From Desnuesiella massiliensis (lineage in GTDB: Bacteria; Bacillota; Clostridia; Clostridiales; Clostridiaceae): 64,000 bases of DNA. The first letter of the stretch is position 1; the number at the start of each line of letters is the position of its first letter. The stretch spans positions 1 through 64,000 of the forward strand of contig NZ_LN879457.1 in the NCBI RefSeq assembly GCF_001403615.1. The letters are read 5' to 3'. The notes under the pieces were generated by a model. It was not told the origin of the DNA, ran no database searches, and worked only from the letters and a program-made list of their open reading frames with translations. Shown one piece after another: positions 25,632-34,699 of the stretch. The translations under genes and the position numbers were made by a program.

Positions 25632-26318
25632 ATGAAAGATAATGTTGCTCTTATAGTGGCTGGTGGTAAAGGTAAGAGAATGGGAGCAAAAGTTAGTAAG
25701 CAGTTTATTGAAATTCAAGAGAAACCCGTACTATACTACACATTATTAAGGTTTGAAAAGTGTAAAAACATAAATTCTATAGTGCTAGTTTTGCCTAAAG
25801 AGGAGATAGAGTTTTCCAGGAAAAATATTATTGAAAAATATGATTTTAAGAAGGTAAAACGGATTGTTTCTGGTGGAAAAGAAAGACAAGATTCGGTATA
25901 TAATGGGTTGATAGCTATAGAACACTGTAATGTGGTGCTCATACATGATGGTGCAAGGCCTTTTGTTGAGGATAGAATTATAGAGGAAGGTATTGAGTGG
26001 GCTGAAAAATATGACGCGGCAGCTTGTGGTGTTAGGCCAAAGGATACCATAAAGGTTATAGACTCCTGTGGTTTTTCAAGTAATACTTTAAATAGAGAAG
26101 AGTTGTTTTGTGTTCAAACTCCCCAATGCTTTAAGTATGAAACTATACTAAAGGCTCATGAGTACATTAAAGATAACTGCCTTAACGTAACTGACGATAC
26201 TAGAGCTGTAGAGCTTATAGGTTATAAGGTGTTTTTATATGAAGGAAGCTATAAAAATATTAAAATAACAACTCCAGAAGATCTTGTTTTTGCAAAGAAT
26301 ATAATGACTGGGATTTAA
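25632..26318 (+). CDS. ispD: 2-C-methyl-D-erythritol 4-phosphate cytidylyltransferase
   Basis: MEP-pathway enzyme joining CTP and MEP on the way to isoprenoids. The 228-residue protein begins VALIVAGGKGKRMGAKVSKQF (nucleotide-binding loop with the key Arg and Lys), then HDGARPFV and DDTRAVEL. ATG 25632 follows GGGGGA; a longer in-frame start at 25548 adds an unrelated hydrophobic stretch without a ribosome site. ispF, its common neighbour, is not present here. Confidence 0.93.
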   Translation: MKDNVALIVAGGKGKRMGAKVSKQFIEIQEKPVLYYTLLRFEKCKNINSIVLVLPKEEIEFSRKNIIEKYDFKKVKRIVSGGKERQDSVYNGLIAIEHCNVVLIHDGARPFVEDRIIEEGIEWAEKYDAAACGVRPKDTIKVIDSCGFSSNTLNREELFCVQTPQCFKYETILKAHEYIKDNCLNVTDDTRAVELIGYKVFLYEGSYKNIKITTPEDLVFAKNIMTGI

Positions 26319-26421
26319 AATATATTTTGAGGCAAATCTATTATTTCACCTTCTTAAAATCCGGGGAAGATTTGTATTTTGAGAATTTAAAATTAATGAT
26401 TTATCAATTCAAAATATATAG

Positions 26422-26450
26422 TTGACAGAGTGAGTTATAAGCTTTATAAT
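26422..26450 (+). promoter_or_regulatory. Promoter of the proS operon
   Basis: TTGACA (26422-26427), 17 nt, TATAAT (26445-26450): a full consensus vegetative promoter placed directly upstream of the T-box leader. Confidence 0.9.
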
Positions 26451-26456
26451 TAGAAT

Positions 26457-26668
26457 CGCTAATTTATAAGTAAATATTAAGCTAAGAAGAAGAATAGTAA
26501 AAGCCAAATACAGAGAGAGATCTCCTGGCTGAAAGGATCTCAATGGTTTTGAACCCGCTTTGGAGTTGTAGGTAAAACCTACCGGTTAAATACCGATATA
26601 ATTTTAGAGTACAAATTTAGGTGGTACCGCGATAATACTCGCCCTAAAATAGGGTGGGTTTTTTTGTT
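26457..26668 (+). promoter_or_regulatory. T-box leader (proline)
   Basis: Uncharged-tRNA-sensing riboswitch. Visible parts are the AG-bulge region AGAGAG near 26512, the distal loop GCTGAAAGG, a specifier region GAACCCGC (26551-26558; a Pro CCC or CCG codon can be read there), the T-box sequence AGGTGGTACCGCG (26619-26631) and a terminator stem CGCCCTA...TAGGGTGGG followed by T7. Together with the proS genes downstream this indicates induction when tRNA-Pro is uncharged. Confidence 0.9.
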
Positions 26669-26743
26669 TTATTTAAAGACATTAATCAACTTAAGAAAAA
26701 TAAAAATATAAAATTTAAACATATAGGGTAAGGAGGAATTTTT

Positions 26744-28180
26744 ATGGCAAAGAATAAAAAATTAGTAGAAGCTATAACAAGCATGAATGAGGATTTTCCA
26801 CAATGGTATACTGACATAGTAAAAAAGGCAGAGTTGATAGATTACTCTAGTGTAAAGGGCTGCATGATAATTAGACCTTATGGTTATGCCATATGGGAAA
26901 ATATACAGAAGGATCTTGATGCTAGATTTAAGGCTAGTGGACATGAAAATGTCTATATGCCAATGTTTATTCCAGAATCTCTTTTGCAAAAGGAGAAGGA
27001 ACATGTAGAGGGGTTTGCTCCTGAAGTTGCTTGGGTAACTCATTTTGGAGAGGAGAAATTAACAGAAAAATTATGTGTTAGACCTACTTCTGAGACTTTG
27101 TTCTGCGAGCATTATGCAAAAATAATTCAATCCTATAATGATTTACCAAAGCTCTATAATCAATGGTGTTCTGTAGTAAGATGTGAAAAAACTACAAGAC
27201 CTTTTTTGAGAACTACAGAATTTTTGTGGCAGGAAGGTCATACAGTGCATGCTACAGCAGAAGAGGCTCAAGAAGAAACCTTAAGAATGCTGAACATTTA
27301 TGCTAGTCATTGTGAAGAAATACTAGCTATACCAGTAATAAAAGGACAAAAAACTGAAAAAGAAAAATTTGCTGGAGCAAGGGCTACTTACACTATCGAA
27401 AGCTTAATGCATGATGGAAAGGCTCTTCAAAGTGGTACTTCACATAACTTTGGAGATAATTTTGCAAAAGCCTTTAAGATACAATACACCGATAAGACGG
27501 GAAAACTTCAATATGTGCATGAAACCTCCTGGGGAATGACTACAAGGCTAATAGGTGCCGTTATAATGGTTCATGGAGACGATAACGGACTAGTATTACC
27601 ACCTAAAATAGCTCCTATTCAAGTGGTAATTATACCTATTGCACAGCATAAGGAAGGCGTAATTGAAAAGGCAGAGCAAATTAAAGATAGATTGAGTTCT
27701 TTAACAAGAGTGAAATTGGATTCCAGCGATAAAATGCCAGGTTGGAAATTTGCTGAGTACGAAATGAAGGGTGTGCCAATACGTTTAGAAATCGGACCTA
27801 AGGATATTGAGAATAATCAATGTGTTTTAGTTAGAAGAGATACTATGGAAAAGATAACTATATCCTTAGATAATGTAGAGAAAGAAATAGTTGAACTTCT
27901 AGCTAGGATCCAAGAAGATATGCTAAAAAGAGCAAGAAATAGTAGGGATATCAAAACCTATGAAGCTAAAACAATGGAAGAGTTTGTTAATATAGTTGAA
28001 AATAAGCCAGGATTTATAAAAGCTATGTGGTGCGGAGAAAGAGAATGTGAAGACAAATTAAAGGATTTAACTTCTGCTACATCAAGATGTATTCCCTTTG
28101 AGCAGGAACAAATAAGTGATACTTGCGTTTGTTGCGGCAAAGAAGCTAAACACATGGTTTACTGGGGAAAAGCTTATTAA
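26744..28180 (+). CDS. proS: Prolyl-tRNA synthetase, type 3 (archaeal/eukaryotic-like)
   Basis: Class II synthetase charging tRNA-Pro. The 478-residue protein has the class II motifs (motif 2 around [24 protein letters not shown]; motif 3 [12 protein letters not shown] region is the anticodon domain) and the C-terminal zinc-binding extension of the type 3 enzymes (CGEREC...CVCCG). It lacks the inserted editing domain found in the next gene. Directly behind a T-box leader; ribosome site AAGGAGG. Confidence 0.94.
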   Translation: MAKNKKLVEAITSMNEDFPQWYTDIVKKAELIDYSSVKGCMIIRPYGYAIWENIQKDLDARFKASGHENVYMPMFIPESLLQKEKEHVEGFAPEVAWVTHFGEEKLTEKLCVRPTSETLFCEHYAKIIQSYNDLPKLYNQWCSVVRCEKTTRPFLRTTEFLWQEGHTVHATAEEAQEETLRMLNIYASHCEEILAIPVIKGQKTEKEKFAGARATYTIESLMHDGKALQSGTSHNFGDNFAKAFKIQYTDKTGKLQYVHETSWGMTTRLIGAVIMVHGDDNGLVLPPKIAPIQVVIIPIAQHKEGVIEKAEQIKDRLSSLTRVKLDSSDKMPGWKFAEYEMKGVPIRLEIGPKDIENNQCVLVRRDTMEKITISLDNVEKEIVELLARIQEDMLKRARNSRDIKTYEAKTMEEFVNIVENKPGFIKAMWCGERECEDKLKDLTSATSRCIPFEQEQISDTCVCCGKEAKHMVYWGKAY

Positions 28181-28205
28181 TAAACCTTAGGAAGGATAGA
28201 TTCAT

Positions 28206-29903
28206 ATGAGAATGTCAAAAATGCTTATATGCACATTAAGAGAAGTTCCTGCGGAAGCGGAAATAGCTAGCCATCAGCTTATGCTGAGAGCTGGTATGAT
28301 GAGAAAAATGGCTTCTGGTATATATAATTTCATGCCTTTTGGATTAAGAGCTTTAAAGAAAATAGAGGATATAGTTAGGGAAGAAATGAATAAAGCTGGA
28401 TCACAAGAATTTTTAGCTTCAGCCTTATTACCAGCTGAGCTATGGCAAGAATCTGGAAGATGGGAAGTTTTTGGGCCTGAGATGTTTAAATTAAAAGATA
28501 GGAATTCAAGAGAGTTTTGTTTAGGACCAACTCATGAAGAGGTATTCACTGATATAGCTAGAAACGAGATTAAATCCTATAGACAATTACCTTTAAATCT
28601 CTATCAAATTCAAACAAAATATAGGGATGAGAGAAGACCGAGATTTGGTGTAATGAGATCTAGAGAATTTATCATGAAGGATGCTTACAGCTTTGATAAG
28701 GATAAGGAAGGCTTAGATCTTTCATATAATAAGATGTATGAAGCTTATAAGAATATATTTGTAAGATGTGGCTTGGATACAAAATGTGTAGAGGCTGATT
28801 CAGGAGCTATGGGTGGTTCAGGTTCCGCAGAATTTATGGTTCAGTCAGAGGTGGGAGAAGATGACGTAGTATTTTGCACTTCCTGTGATTATGCAGCCAA
28901 TATGGAAAAGGCTCCTTCAACCCCAGAAATTCCTTTAAATGAAGAACTAAAGAATCTTGAAAAAATTGAAACTCCTAATGTAAGAACTATTGGAGAGCTA
29001 GTGACCTTTTTTAATACTGACGCTAAGAAGTTTGCTAAAACTCTAATATATAGAGCAGATGATAAGATTGTAGCTGTTATGGTTAGAGGGGATAGAGAAG
29101 TAAATGAAACTAAGGTTATTAATGCTTTAGGTGGAGCTGTCGAGTTTGAGATGGCAGATGCAGAGACTGTATTTAAGGCTACTAACGCTCAAGTAGGTTT
29201 TGCAGGGCCCATAGGATTAAAAGCAGATATTCTGTTAGTAGATGATGAAGTTGCTAATATGTTTAACTTTATAGTAGGAGCTAATGATACTGGATACCAT
29301 ATTAATAATGTAAATTATGGAAGAGAATTTAAAGGAAAAGTGGGAGACTTTAGAAATGTAGTAAAGGGTGATAAGTGCCCTTGCTGTGGAGAAGAGTTAA
29401 CTATAGCAAGGGGCATAGAGGTAGGTCACATATTTAAGTTAGGAACAAAATATTCTACATCTATGGGAGCTAGTTTTATAGATGAGAATGGAGAGTCAAA
29501 ACCTTTAATAATGGGATGCTATGGTATAGGTATTAATAGAACTATGGCGGCGATTATTGAGCAAAATCATGATGACAATGGTATTATATGGCCTTTATCC
29601 GTAGCTCCATATCATGTAATCATAGTTCCAGTGATGATAAAAAATGAAGAGCAAATGAAAGTGGCAGAAGGCTTATATAATAAATTAACTTCTTTAGGAA
29701 TAGAGGTTATAATAGATGATAGGGATGAAAGGGCTGGGGTAAAATTTAAGGATGCAGACCTAATGGGAATACCAATGAGAATAACTGTAGGTAAAAAAAT
29801 ATCAGAATCCCAAGTAGAATTTAAATTAAGAGCTTCAAAAGAAGTAGAGGTTATAAGCATAGATGAAATTGTTCATAGAGTACAGCAAGAGTTTAATAAA
29901 TAA
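28206..29903 (+). CDS. proS: Prolyl-tRNA synthetase, type 1 (bacterial, with editing domain)
   Basis: Second prolyl-tRNA synthetase, 565 residues, of the bacterial form: N-terminal [29 protein letters not shown], motif 2 [25 protein letters not shown], an INS (YbaK-like) editing insertion from about 230 to 390, motif 3 [14 protein letters not shown], and an anticodon-binding domain. It follows the type 3 gene by 25 nt and shares its T-box control. The two proteins are from different subfamilies, not a recent duplication. The INS domain would clear Ala-tRNA-Pro. Confidence 0.95.
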   Translation: MRMSKMLICTLREVPAEAEIASHQLMLRAGMMRKMASGIYNFMPFGLRALKKIEDIVREEMNKAGSQEFLASALLPAELWQESGRWEVFGPEMFKLKDRNSREFCLGPTHEEVFTDIARNEIKSYRQLPLNLYQIQTKYRDERRPRFGVMRSREFIMKDAYSFDKDKEGLDLSYNKMYEAYKNIFVRCGLDTKCVEADSGAMGGSGSAEFMVQSEVGEDDVVFCTSCDYAANMEKAPSTPEIPLNEELKNLEKIETPNVRTIGELVTFFNTDAKKFAKTLIYRADDKIVAVMVRGDREVNETKVINALGGAVEFEMADAETVFKATNAQVGFAGPIGLKADILLVDDEVANMFNFIVGANDTGYHINNVNYGREFKGKVGDFRNVVKGDKCPCCGEELTIARGIEVGHIFKLGTKYSTSMGASFIDENGESKPLIMGCYGIGINRTMAAIIEQNHDDNGIIWPLSVAPYHVIIVPVMIKNEEQMKVAEGLYNKLTSLGIEVIIDDRDERAGVKFKDADLMGIPMRITVGKKISESQVEFKLRASKEVEVISIDEIVHRVQQEFNK

Positions 29904-29928
29904 GATATTTTTATAAAATTATCTTTAG

Positions 29929-29988
29929 AAACCTCCATGAAGTTTGAGTTTTATGCTATAATTAAAAAAACTCGGTTATGGGGGTTTT
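29929..29988 (+). terminator. Probable terminator after proS
   Basis: AAACCTCCAT (29929-29938) pairs with ATGGGGGTTT (29978-29987) and an inner GAGTTTT pairs with AAAACTC; followed only by TTTT before the palindromic element begins, so strength is uncertain. Confidence 0.55.
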
Positions 29989-30147
29989 AGGCATCGTAAA
30001 AAAATAACTAGTCAAAGATGGGTCGTATATTTTGCGTAAGACAAGGACACAGGTTCCATTAATAGTGGGGCTATTAGTGGGTTCTGTGGACGCAGTATTA
30101 CGCAAAATAGACGAGTGGACTGACTAGTTATTTTTGGGAGATGCCTT
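29988..30147. repeat. Palindromic intergenic element, copy C (160 bp, with structured core)
   Basis: The ends AGGCATC (29989-29995) and GATGCCT (30140-30146) pair, then AAAAATAACTAGTCA pairs with TGACTAGTTATTTTT. Inside are a perfect 12-bp pair TATTTTGCGTAA / TTACGCAAAATA (30028-30039, 30098-30109), CACAG / CTGTG, and a terminal hairpin CCATTAATAG-TGGGG-CTATTAGTGG (30056-30080). The whole element can fold as one long hairpin. Outer ends match copies A and B; TTA borders both sides. It occupies the proS-cysS spacer. Confidence 0.75.
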
Positions 30148-30186
30148 ACATAAATATTTATAAAGAATGTAGAATGGAGGGCCTTA

Positions 30187-31584
30187 ATGAGAATATATAA
30201 CTCTTTAACAAAGTCAAAAGAAGAATTTATACCTCTTGTAGAAGGTGAGGTTAAAATGTATGTGTGCGGTCCTACGGTTTATAATTTTTTTCATATAGGA
30301 AACGGTAGAACCTTTATTGTATTTGATACTATTAGAAAGTATTTTGAATATAGAGGATACAATGTCAAATTCATTCAAAACTTTACTGATATAGACGATA
30401 AAATGATAAGTAAGTCTAATGAAGAGAATACTTCTGTAAAAGAACTAGGAGATAGATATATTAATGAATACTATAAAGATGCAGATGCTCTTAATATAAA
30501 AAGAGCTACTGTAAATCCTAGAGCCACAGAGTATATCCAAGATATAGTAGATTTCGTTAAGGAATTAATAGAGAAAGGATATGCCTATGAAGTAGAAGGA
30601 GATGTATATTTTTCTACTAAAAAGTTTCATGAGTATGGTAAGCTTTCTGGACAAAATTTAGAGGACTTACAATGCGGAGCCAGAATCAATGTGGATGAAA
30701 GAAAAAAAGATCCAATGGATTTTGCAGTATGGAAAAAGCAAAAGCCTGGCGAACCAGCTTGGGAGAGCCCTTGGGGTATGGGGAGACCAGGATGGCATAT
30801 TGAATGTTCTTGCATGGCTCATAAATTATTAGGAGAAACCATAGATATACATGCTGGTGGAACAGATTTGGTATTTCCTCACCATGAAAATGAAATAGCT
30901 CAGAGTGAAGGGAGAAGCGGTAAACCTTTTGCAAGATATTGGATTCATGCTGCTTTTTTAAATGTTAACAATCAAAAGATGTCTAAATCATTAAATAATT
31001 TCTTTACAGCTAGAGAAATACTAGAAAAATATGATGTAGATGTAGTTAGATTTTTAATGCTATCTGGACATTATAGAACACAATTAAATTTTAGTTTAGA
31101 CTTATTGGACTCTGCCAAGTCATCAGTGGAAAGATTATATAATGCTATTTCTAATTTAGAATGTCTTCTTGAAGAAACTCCGAGTGATAAACTTACGGAT
31201 AAGGAAAGAGAGTATATAAAGTCATTAGAAGTATACAGAGAAAAATATATAGAAAAAATGGATGATGATTTTAATACAGCAGATGCTATATCTGTAATTT
31301 TCGATCTTGTAAGAGATGTTAATACTAATGTAGACATAAATTCATCTAAAGAGCTAATTAATTTCTCAGCAAGTTTAATAAGAGAACTAGGAGAGCCTTT
31401 AGGTATATTACAAAAATCTACTAGAGGTAGCCTAGAAGAAGAGATAGAAAGCCTTATAGAGCAAAGACAGAAGGCAAGGAAAGAGAAGAATTGGGCATTG
31501 TCAGATAAAATAAGAGACGATTTAAAAGCTAGAGGAATAGTATTAGAAGATACCCCTCAAGGTGTAAGGTGGAAAAAGGTCTAG
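30187..31584 (+). CDS. cysS: Cysteinyl-tRNA synthetase
   Basis: Class Ia synthetase for tRNA-Cys. The 465-residue protein has the zinc/cysteine site [17 protein letters not shown] (HIGN form of HIGH, near 37), later zinc ligands in WHIECSCMA and HENEIAQSE, and KMSKS (near 264). ATG 30187 follows GGAGGG. No T-box was seen upstream; the spacer is filled by the palindromic element copy C. In Bacillus cysS is followed by mrnC-rlmB-rae1; here a PBP and rpsD are inserted before that block. Confidence 0.95.
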   Translation: MRIYNSLTKSKEEFIPLVEGEVKMYVCGPTVYNFFHIGNGRTFIVFDTIRKYFEYRGYNVKFIQNFTDIDDKMISKSNEENTSVKELGDRYINEYYKDADALNIKRATVNPRATEYIQDIVDFVKELIEKGYAYEVEGDVYFSTKKFHEYGKLSGQNLEDLQCGARINVDERKKDPMDFAVWKKQKPGEPAWESPWGMGRPGWHIECSCMAHKLLGETIDIHAGGTDLVFPHHENEIAQSEGRSGKPFARYWIHAAFLNVNNQKMSKSLNNFFTAREILEKYDVDVVRFLMLSGHYRTQLNFSLDLLDSAKSSVERLYNAISNLECLLEETPSDKLTDKEREYIKSLEVYREKYIEKMDDDFNTADAISVIFDLVRDVNTNVDINSSKELINFSASLIRELGEPLGILQKSTRGSLEEEIESLIEQRQKARKEKNWALSDKIRDDLKARGIVLEDTPQGVRWKKV

Positions 31585-31628
31585 TAAAAATATAACTTTT
31601 TAAAATTAAATATGTTAGTATTTTATTT

Positions 31629-31759
31629 AGTGCACAATGCATAGTGCACAATGAAGAAAATTTATAAAGTAAGAGAGCAAGAGTTGAGGGTAAAGCTTTA
31701 TCCCGGCTTTGCTCTTTTGCCATAGGGAAACAAAGTTAAAAGCTTAGGTGTTTCCCTAT
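31629..31759 (+). repeat. Tandem repeat and two hairpins upstream of the PBP gene
   Basis: AGTGCACAATG occurs twice with a 14-nt period (31629 and 31643). AGAGCAA (31674-31680) pairs with TTGCTCT (31709-31715) around an inner GGG-AAAG/CTTT-CCC pairing, followed by TTT, so it may end the cysS transcript. ATAGGGAAACA (31722-31732) pairs with TGTTTCCCTAT (31749-31759), in front of the PBP ribosome site. Confidence 0.55.
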
Positions 31760-31808
31760 AAAGTGCAGGTTTTTAAATTATAAAGCTTAACCTCAGGGGG
31801 AGGAGAAG

Positions 31809-33593
31809 ATGAAAAAAAATAAGAAGAGATCTTTCAATAAAAGACTAAAGATCAGCCTTGTGTTAATGACTACTGCCTTTCTACTTCTTATAGGACAACT
31901 TACCAGAATAATGGTGTTTCAGAGCCAGTTTTTAAGAACTAAGGCAGAGAGTCAATCTACAAGTCAACAAAAGGTCATGCCTAAAAGAGGTGTGGTTTTG
32001 GATAGAAATGGTAGAGAACTAGCTGTAAGCGCAGATGTATACAGGGTGAGTTTAGATATTAAAGCCTTAGATGAATATTGTACTAAATATAAAAAATCAA
32101 AGACAGACATAGCCTCTAAGATAAGTGAAATCTTACAAATAGAGCCTAAAACTATGAATGAAGTGGTGGAGAGAAAAGATTCTAAAGGAGACTATCTGAG
32201 AGGAATATCTATAGCTAGAAAAGTAGAAAAGGCTAAAGTTGATAAGTTAAAAGAGCTTAGAACAAAAGAAAAATATAATTTTATGATTATTGATAATGAT
32301 CCTCTAAGATACTATCCTAACAATAATTTTTTAGCTCATGTGCTAGGAAGTGTAAATATAGATGGAGAAGGCTTATTTGGTGTTGAAAAGTACTATGATA
32401 AAGAATTGGCTGGGATACCAGGTATAAGAATTTCAGAGGTGGATCGTAACTCTATTGATTTGCCCTATGATGAGGCAGTTTATACTGAACCTGTAAATGG
32501 AAAAAATCTAACCCTTACTATTGATGAAAATATTCAATATATTGCTGAAAAAGCAGCTCAAAAGGCTCTTGAAGATAACAAAGCCAAGGGTATTAGTATA
32601 GTGGTTACTAACCCTAAAAATGGAGAAATTCTTGCAATGGTAAACAAACCAGATTTTAATCCTAACGATCCAAGAAAAGGGATAACTAACAATGATGAGC
32701 TGCAGCAATTATGGAGAAACAAGGCGGTAAATGATATATATGAACCAGGGTCTACTTTTAAGATAATAACAACAGTAGCAGCTTTATCAGAACAGCTTAC
32801 TCATGAAAATGATCAATTTTATTGCAAGGGATACACTATAGTAAATGGGGTAAGAATAAACTGTTGGAAGCCAGAAGGTCATGGTGCTGAAAATCTAGTA
32901 GATATTTTAAAGAATTCTTGTAACCCAGGATTTATAGAGCTAAGCAAAAGATTGGGCGCTGAAAAACTAAATAAGTATATATTTGATTTTGGATTTGGTA
33001 AACCTGTAGGTATAGACTTACCGGGTGAAGCAGCGGGTATAATAAAGCCAGCAGATAAGGTAAGTCCTACAGATCTTGCTACTATTTCTTTTGGACAATC
33101 TGATACGGCAACTGTAGTTCAATTACTTGCGGCCTTCAATGCAGTGATGAACAATGGAATTTATACCACACCGCATATTATGAAGGAAATATCCTCTGTA
33201 GATAAAGATGGTAATACTCAGGTAGTAAGCAAATATGAAGAAAAAAATTCAAGACAAGTAATAGATAAAAGCATAGCGAATCAAGTAGCAGAATACTTAG
33301 AAAAGGTAGTAGCTACATCTTATAAGGATACAGCTTATATAAAGGATTTTGGAATAGCTGGTAAAACTGGTACTGCTGAAAAAGCTAACTCTGGAGGAAA
33401 GGGATATTCTGCAGGAAAGTTTATATCATCCTTTGTAGGAGCAGCGCCTTATAACGATCCGCAAATAAGCTTGATTGTAGCCATTGATGAACCACAGGGT
33501 GAACACTTTGGCGGAGTAATAGCTACCCCTGTAGCTAAAGAATTATTCCAGCAAATATTTAATAAAATGGCCATAAAGCCCTTTGCAAATTAG
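31809..33593 (+). CDS. Class B penicillin-binding protein (FtsI/SpoVD-like transpeptidase)
   Basis: Peptidoglycan DD-transpeptidase anchored in the membrane. The 594-residue protein has a basic N-terminus and one membrane segment (about 15-35), a PBP dimerisation domain starting PKRGVVLDRNGRELAVS, and the transpeptidase domain with STFK (Ser about 315), SCN (about 371) and KTGT (about 519). There is no C-terminal PASTA domain, unlike many SpoVD proteins, and no mraW/ftsL neighbours, so a division, elongation or sporulation role cannot be decided. Ribosome site GGGGGAGGAG. Confidence 0.9.
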   Translation: MKKNKKRSFNKRLKISLVLMTTAFLLLIGQLTRIMVFQSQFLRTKAESQSTSQQKVMPKRGVVLDRNGRELAVSADVYRVSLDIKALDEYCTKYKKSKTDIASKISEILQIEPKTMNEVVERKDSKGDYLRGISIARKVEKAKVDKLKELRTKEKYNFMIIDNDPLRYYPNNNFLAHVLGSVNIDGEGLFGVEKYYDKELAGIPGIRISEVDRNSIDLPYDEAVYTEPVNGKNLTLTIDENIQYIAEKAAQKALEDNKAKGISIVVTNPKNGEILAMVNKPDFNPNDPRKGITNNDELQQLWRNKAVNDIYEPGSTFKIITTVAALSEQLTHENDQFYCKGYTIVNGVRINCWKPEGHGAENLVDILKNSCNPGFIELSKRLGAEKLNKYIFDFGFGKPVGIDLPGEAAGIIKPADKVSPTDLATISFGQSDTATVVQLLAAFNAVMNNGIYTTPHIMKEISSVDKDGNTQVVSKYEEKNSRQVIDKSIANQVAEYLEKVVATSYKDTAYIKDFGIAGKTGTAEKANSGGKGYSAGKFISSFVGAAPYNDPQISLIVAIDEPQGEHFGGVIATPVAKELFQQIFNKMAIKPFAN

Positions 33594-33606
33594 CAATAAA
33601 TAGTAT

Positions 33607-33672
33607 TTGACAATAGTATAAAAAGCTATTAAAATAGAATTATAAATGATAATGATTATCATTTATAATTCT
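33607..33672 (+). promoter_or_regulatory. Promoter with Fur-family box in a 37-bp perfect palindrome
   Basis: TTGACA (33607-33612), 17 nt, TAAAAT (33630-33635) is followed directly by a perfect palindrome with 18-bp arms (AGAATTATAAATGATAAT at 33636-33653, centre G, complement to 33672). Its centre TGATAATGATTATCA (33647-33661) equals the 7-1-7 Fur consensus. A T-rich tract follows, so it could also terminate transcription. Fur, Zur or PerR cannot be told apart by sequence alone. Confidence 0.8.
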
Positions 33673-33695
33673 TCTTTTTTATGGAGGGAATTTAT

Positions 33696-33767
33696 ATGAG
33701 AAAAATAAAATTGAGATTATGGCTCTTAGTATTAACAATATTGTCAACTATTATTTATGCTATATAA
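33696..33767 (+). CDS. Possible 23-residue membrane peptide under a Fur-family box
   Basis: ATG 33696 lies 8 nt after GGAGGG and opens a 23-codon frame, MRKIKLRLWLLVLTILSTII followed by YAI and TAA. A basic N-terminus followed by one hydrophobic segment suggests a single-span membrane peptide or the remnant of a longer gene. No similarity is recognised. It is the only candidate product of the promoter with the Fur-family box. The T-rich sequence after the palindrome might instead stop transcription before it. Confidence 0.45.
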   Translation: MRKIKLRLWLLVLTILSTIIYAI

Positions 33768-33869
33768 GTTGCAATTTATATATTCAAATAATTATTTAAA
33801 TTTAACGATATGCTAAGAATTTATTAGATAATGAAAGAAAATATAGAGTAAAATAGCAATGAAGGAAAA

Positions 33870-33884
33870 TGATAATTATTTTCA
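33870..33884. promoter_or_regulatory. Second Fur-family box, upstream of rpsD
   Basis: TGATAATTATTTTCA matches the 7-1-7 consensus TGATAATNATTATCA with one mismatch, 75 nt before the rpsD start. A TAAAAT (33849-33854) just upstream may be the -10 of the rpsD promoter, which would place the box at the transcription start. Confidence 0.6.
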
Positions 33885-33958
33885 ATTTGCTTTTCATATG
33901 ATATATTATTAAAAGGCAATAATACTACCGCGGCAAATACAATACATGGAGGTATATT

Positions 33959-34552
33959 ATGGCGAAAAATATGTCACCAAGATTTAAAATGTGCAGACGC
34001 TTGGGACTAAATGTTGTTGGACATCCAAAGGCAATGAATCGTGCAGTGAAAGGAAGCAGTAGAGCAGATAAGAAATTATCTGACTACGGAATTCAATTGC
34101 TAGAGAAACAAAGATTAAAGGCATATTATGGAGTGCTAGAAAAACAGTTTAAAGGCTATGTAGAGAAAGCTATGAAATCTAAAGATATTACAGGAGAAGC
34201 TCTACTGTTAATGTTAGAGAAAAGACTAGATAATATGGTTTATAGAATGGGCTTTGCGAACTCTATTAGGCAAGCTAGACAAATGGTGAATCATGGACAC
34301 ATAACCGTTAATGGAGAAAAGGTAGACATTCCTTCTTATCAAATTAAGGTAGGAGATGAAATAAGCTTAAAGGATTCCTCAAAAAATAAAAAGGTTTTTG
34401 AGGAAAATTTCCAAGATATGATGAGTTTTCAACTTCCTTATATCCAAAGGGATACAGATAATTTTAAAGGAAAATTTCTTAGAATTCCACAGAGAAATGA
34501 ACTTCCTATTGAAATAAATGAACAATTGATAGTTGAATTTTATTCAAAATAG
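33959..34552 (+). CDS. rpsD: 30S ribosomal protein S4, zinc-ligand-free form
   Basis: Primary-binding small-subunit protein, 197 residues, with the S4 RNA-binding domain ([30 protein letters not shown], segments near 88-120) and the typical C-terminus. The N-terminal region that carries four Cys in zinc-binding S4 reads [20 protein letters not shown], with a single Cys. The gene stands alone, outside the alpha operon where rpsD normally lies (beyond the window), so it may be a second copy. A Fur-family box upstream suggests metal control. Ribosome site GGAGG, own terminator. Confidence 0.9.
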   Translation: MAKNMSPRFKMCRRLGLNVVGHPKAMNRAVKGSSRADKKLSDYGIQLLEKQRLKAYYGVLEKQFKGYVEKAMKSKDITGEALLLMLEKRLDNMVYRMGFANSIRQARQMVNHGHITVNGEKVDIPSYQIKVGDEISLKDSSKNKKVFEENFQDMMSFQLPYIQRDTDNFKGKFLRIPQRNELPIEINEQLIVEFYSK

Positions 34553-34561
34553 TGATGTAGG

Positions 34562-34596
34562 ATACCAGTTTAAAAGTTTAAACTGGTATTTTTTTA
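34562..34596 (+). terminator. Terminator after rpsD
   Basis: ATACCAGTTTAAA (34562-34574) pairs perfectly with TTTAAACTGGTAT (34577-34589), followed by seven T. Confidence 0.9.
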
Positions 34597-34632
34597 TATG
34601 GATTTAGAAATTAAAATGTAGTATTATGTTAT

Positions 34633-34680
34633 AGATAAATAAGTAAGTATAGTAATCTCTACTTACCAATCTATTTATCT
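34633..34680 (+). promoter_or_regulatory. Two-part hairpin immediately upstream of the mrnC ribosome site
   Basis: AGATAAATA (34633-34641) pairs with TATTTATCT (34672-34680) and GTAAGTA (34643-34649) with TACTTAC (34660-34666). The lower stem ends where the AAGGAG site begins. Possible regulatory or protective 5' structure for the mrnC-thyX-rlmB-rae1 operon. Confidence 0.5.
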
Positions 34681-34699
34681 TAAGGAGAAACATATAAAT

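Noticed and set aside
29988..30186. cysS leader as a T-box riboswitch
   Set aside because: There is no T-box sequence (GGTGGNACCGCG-type) and no terminator next to it; the region is a nested palindrome.
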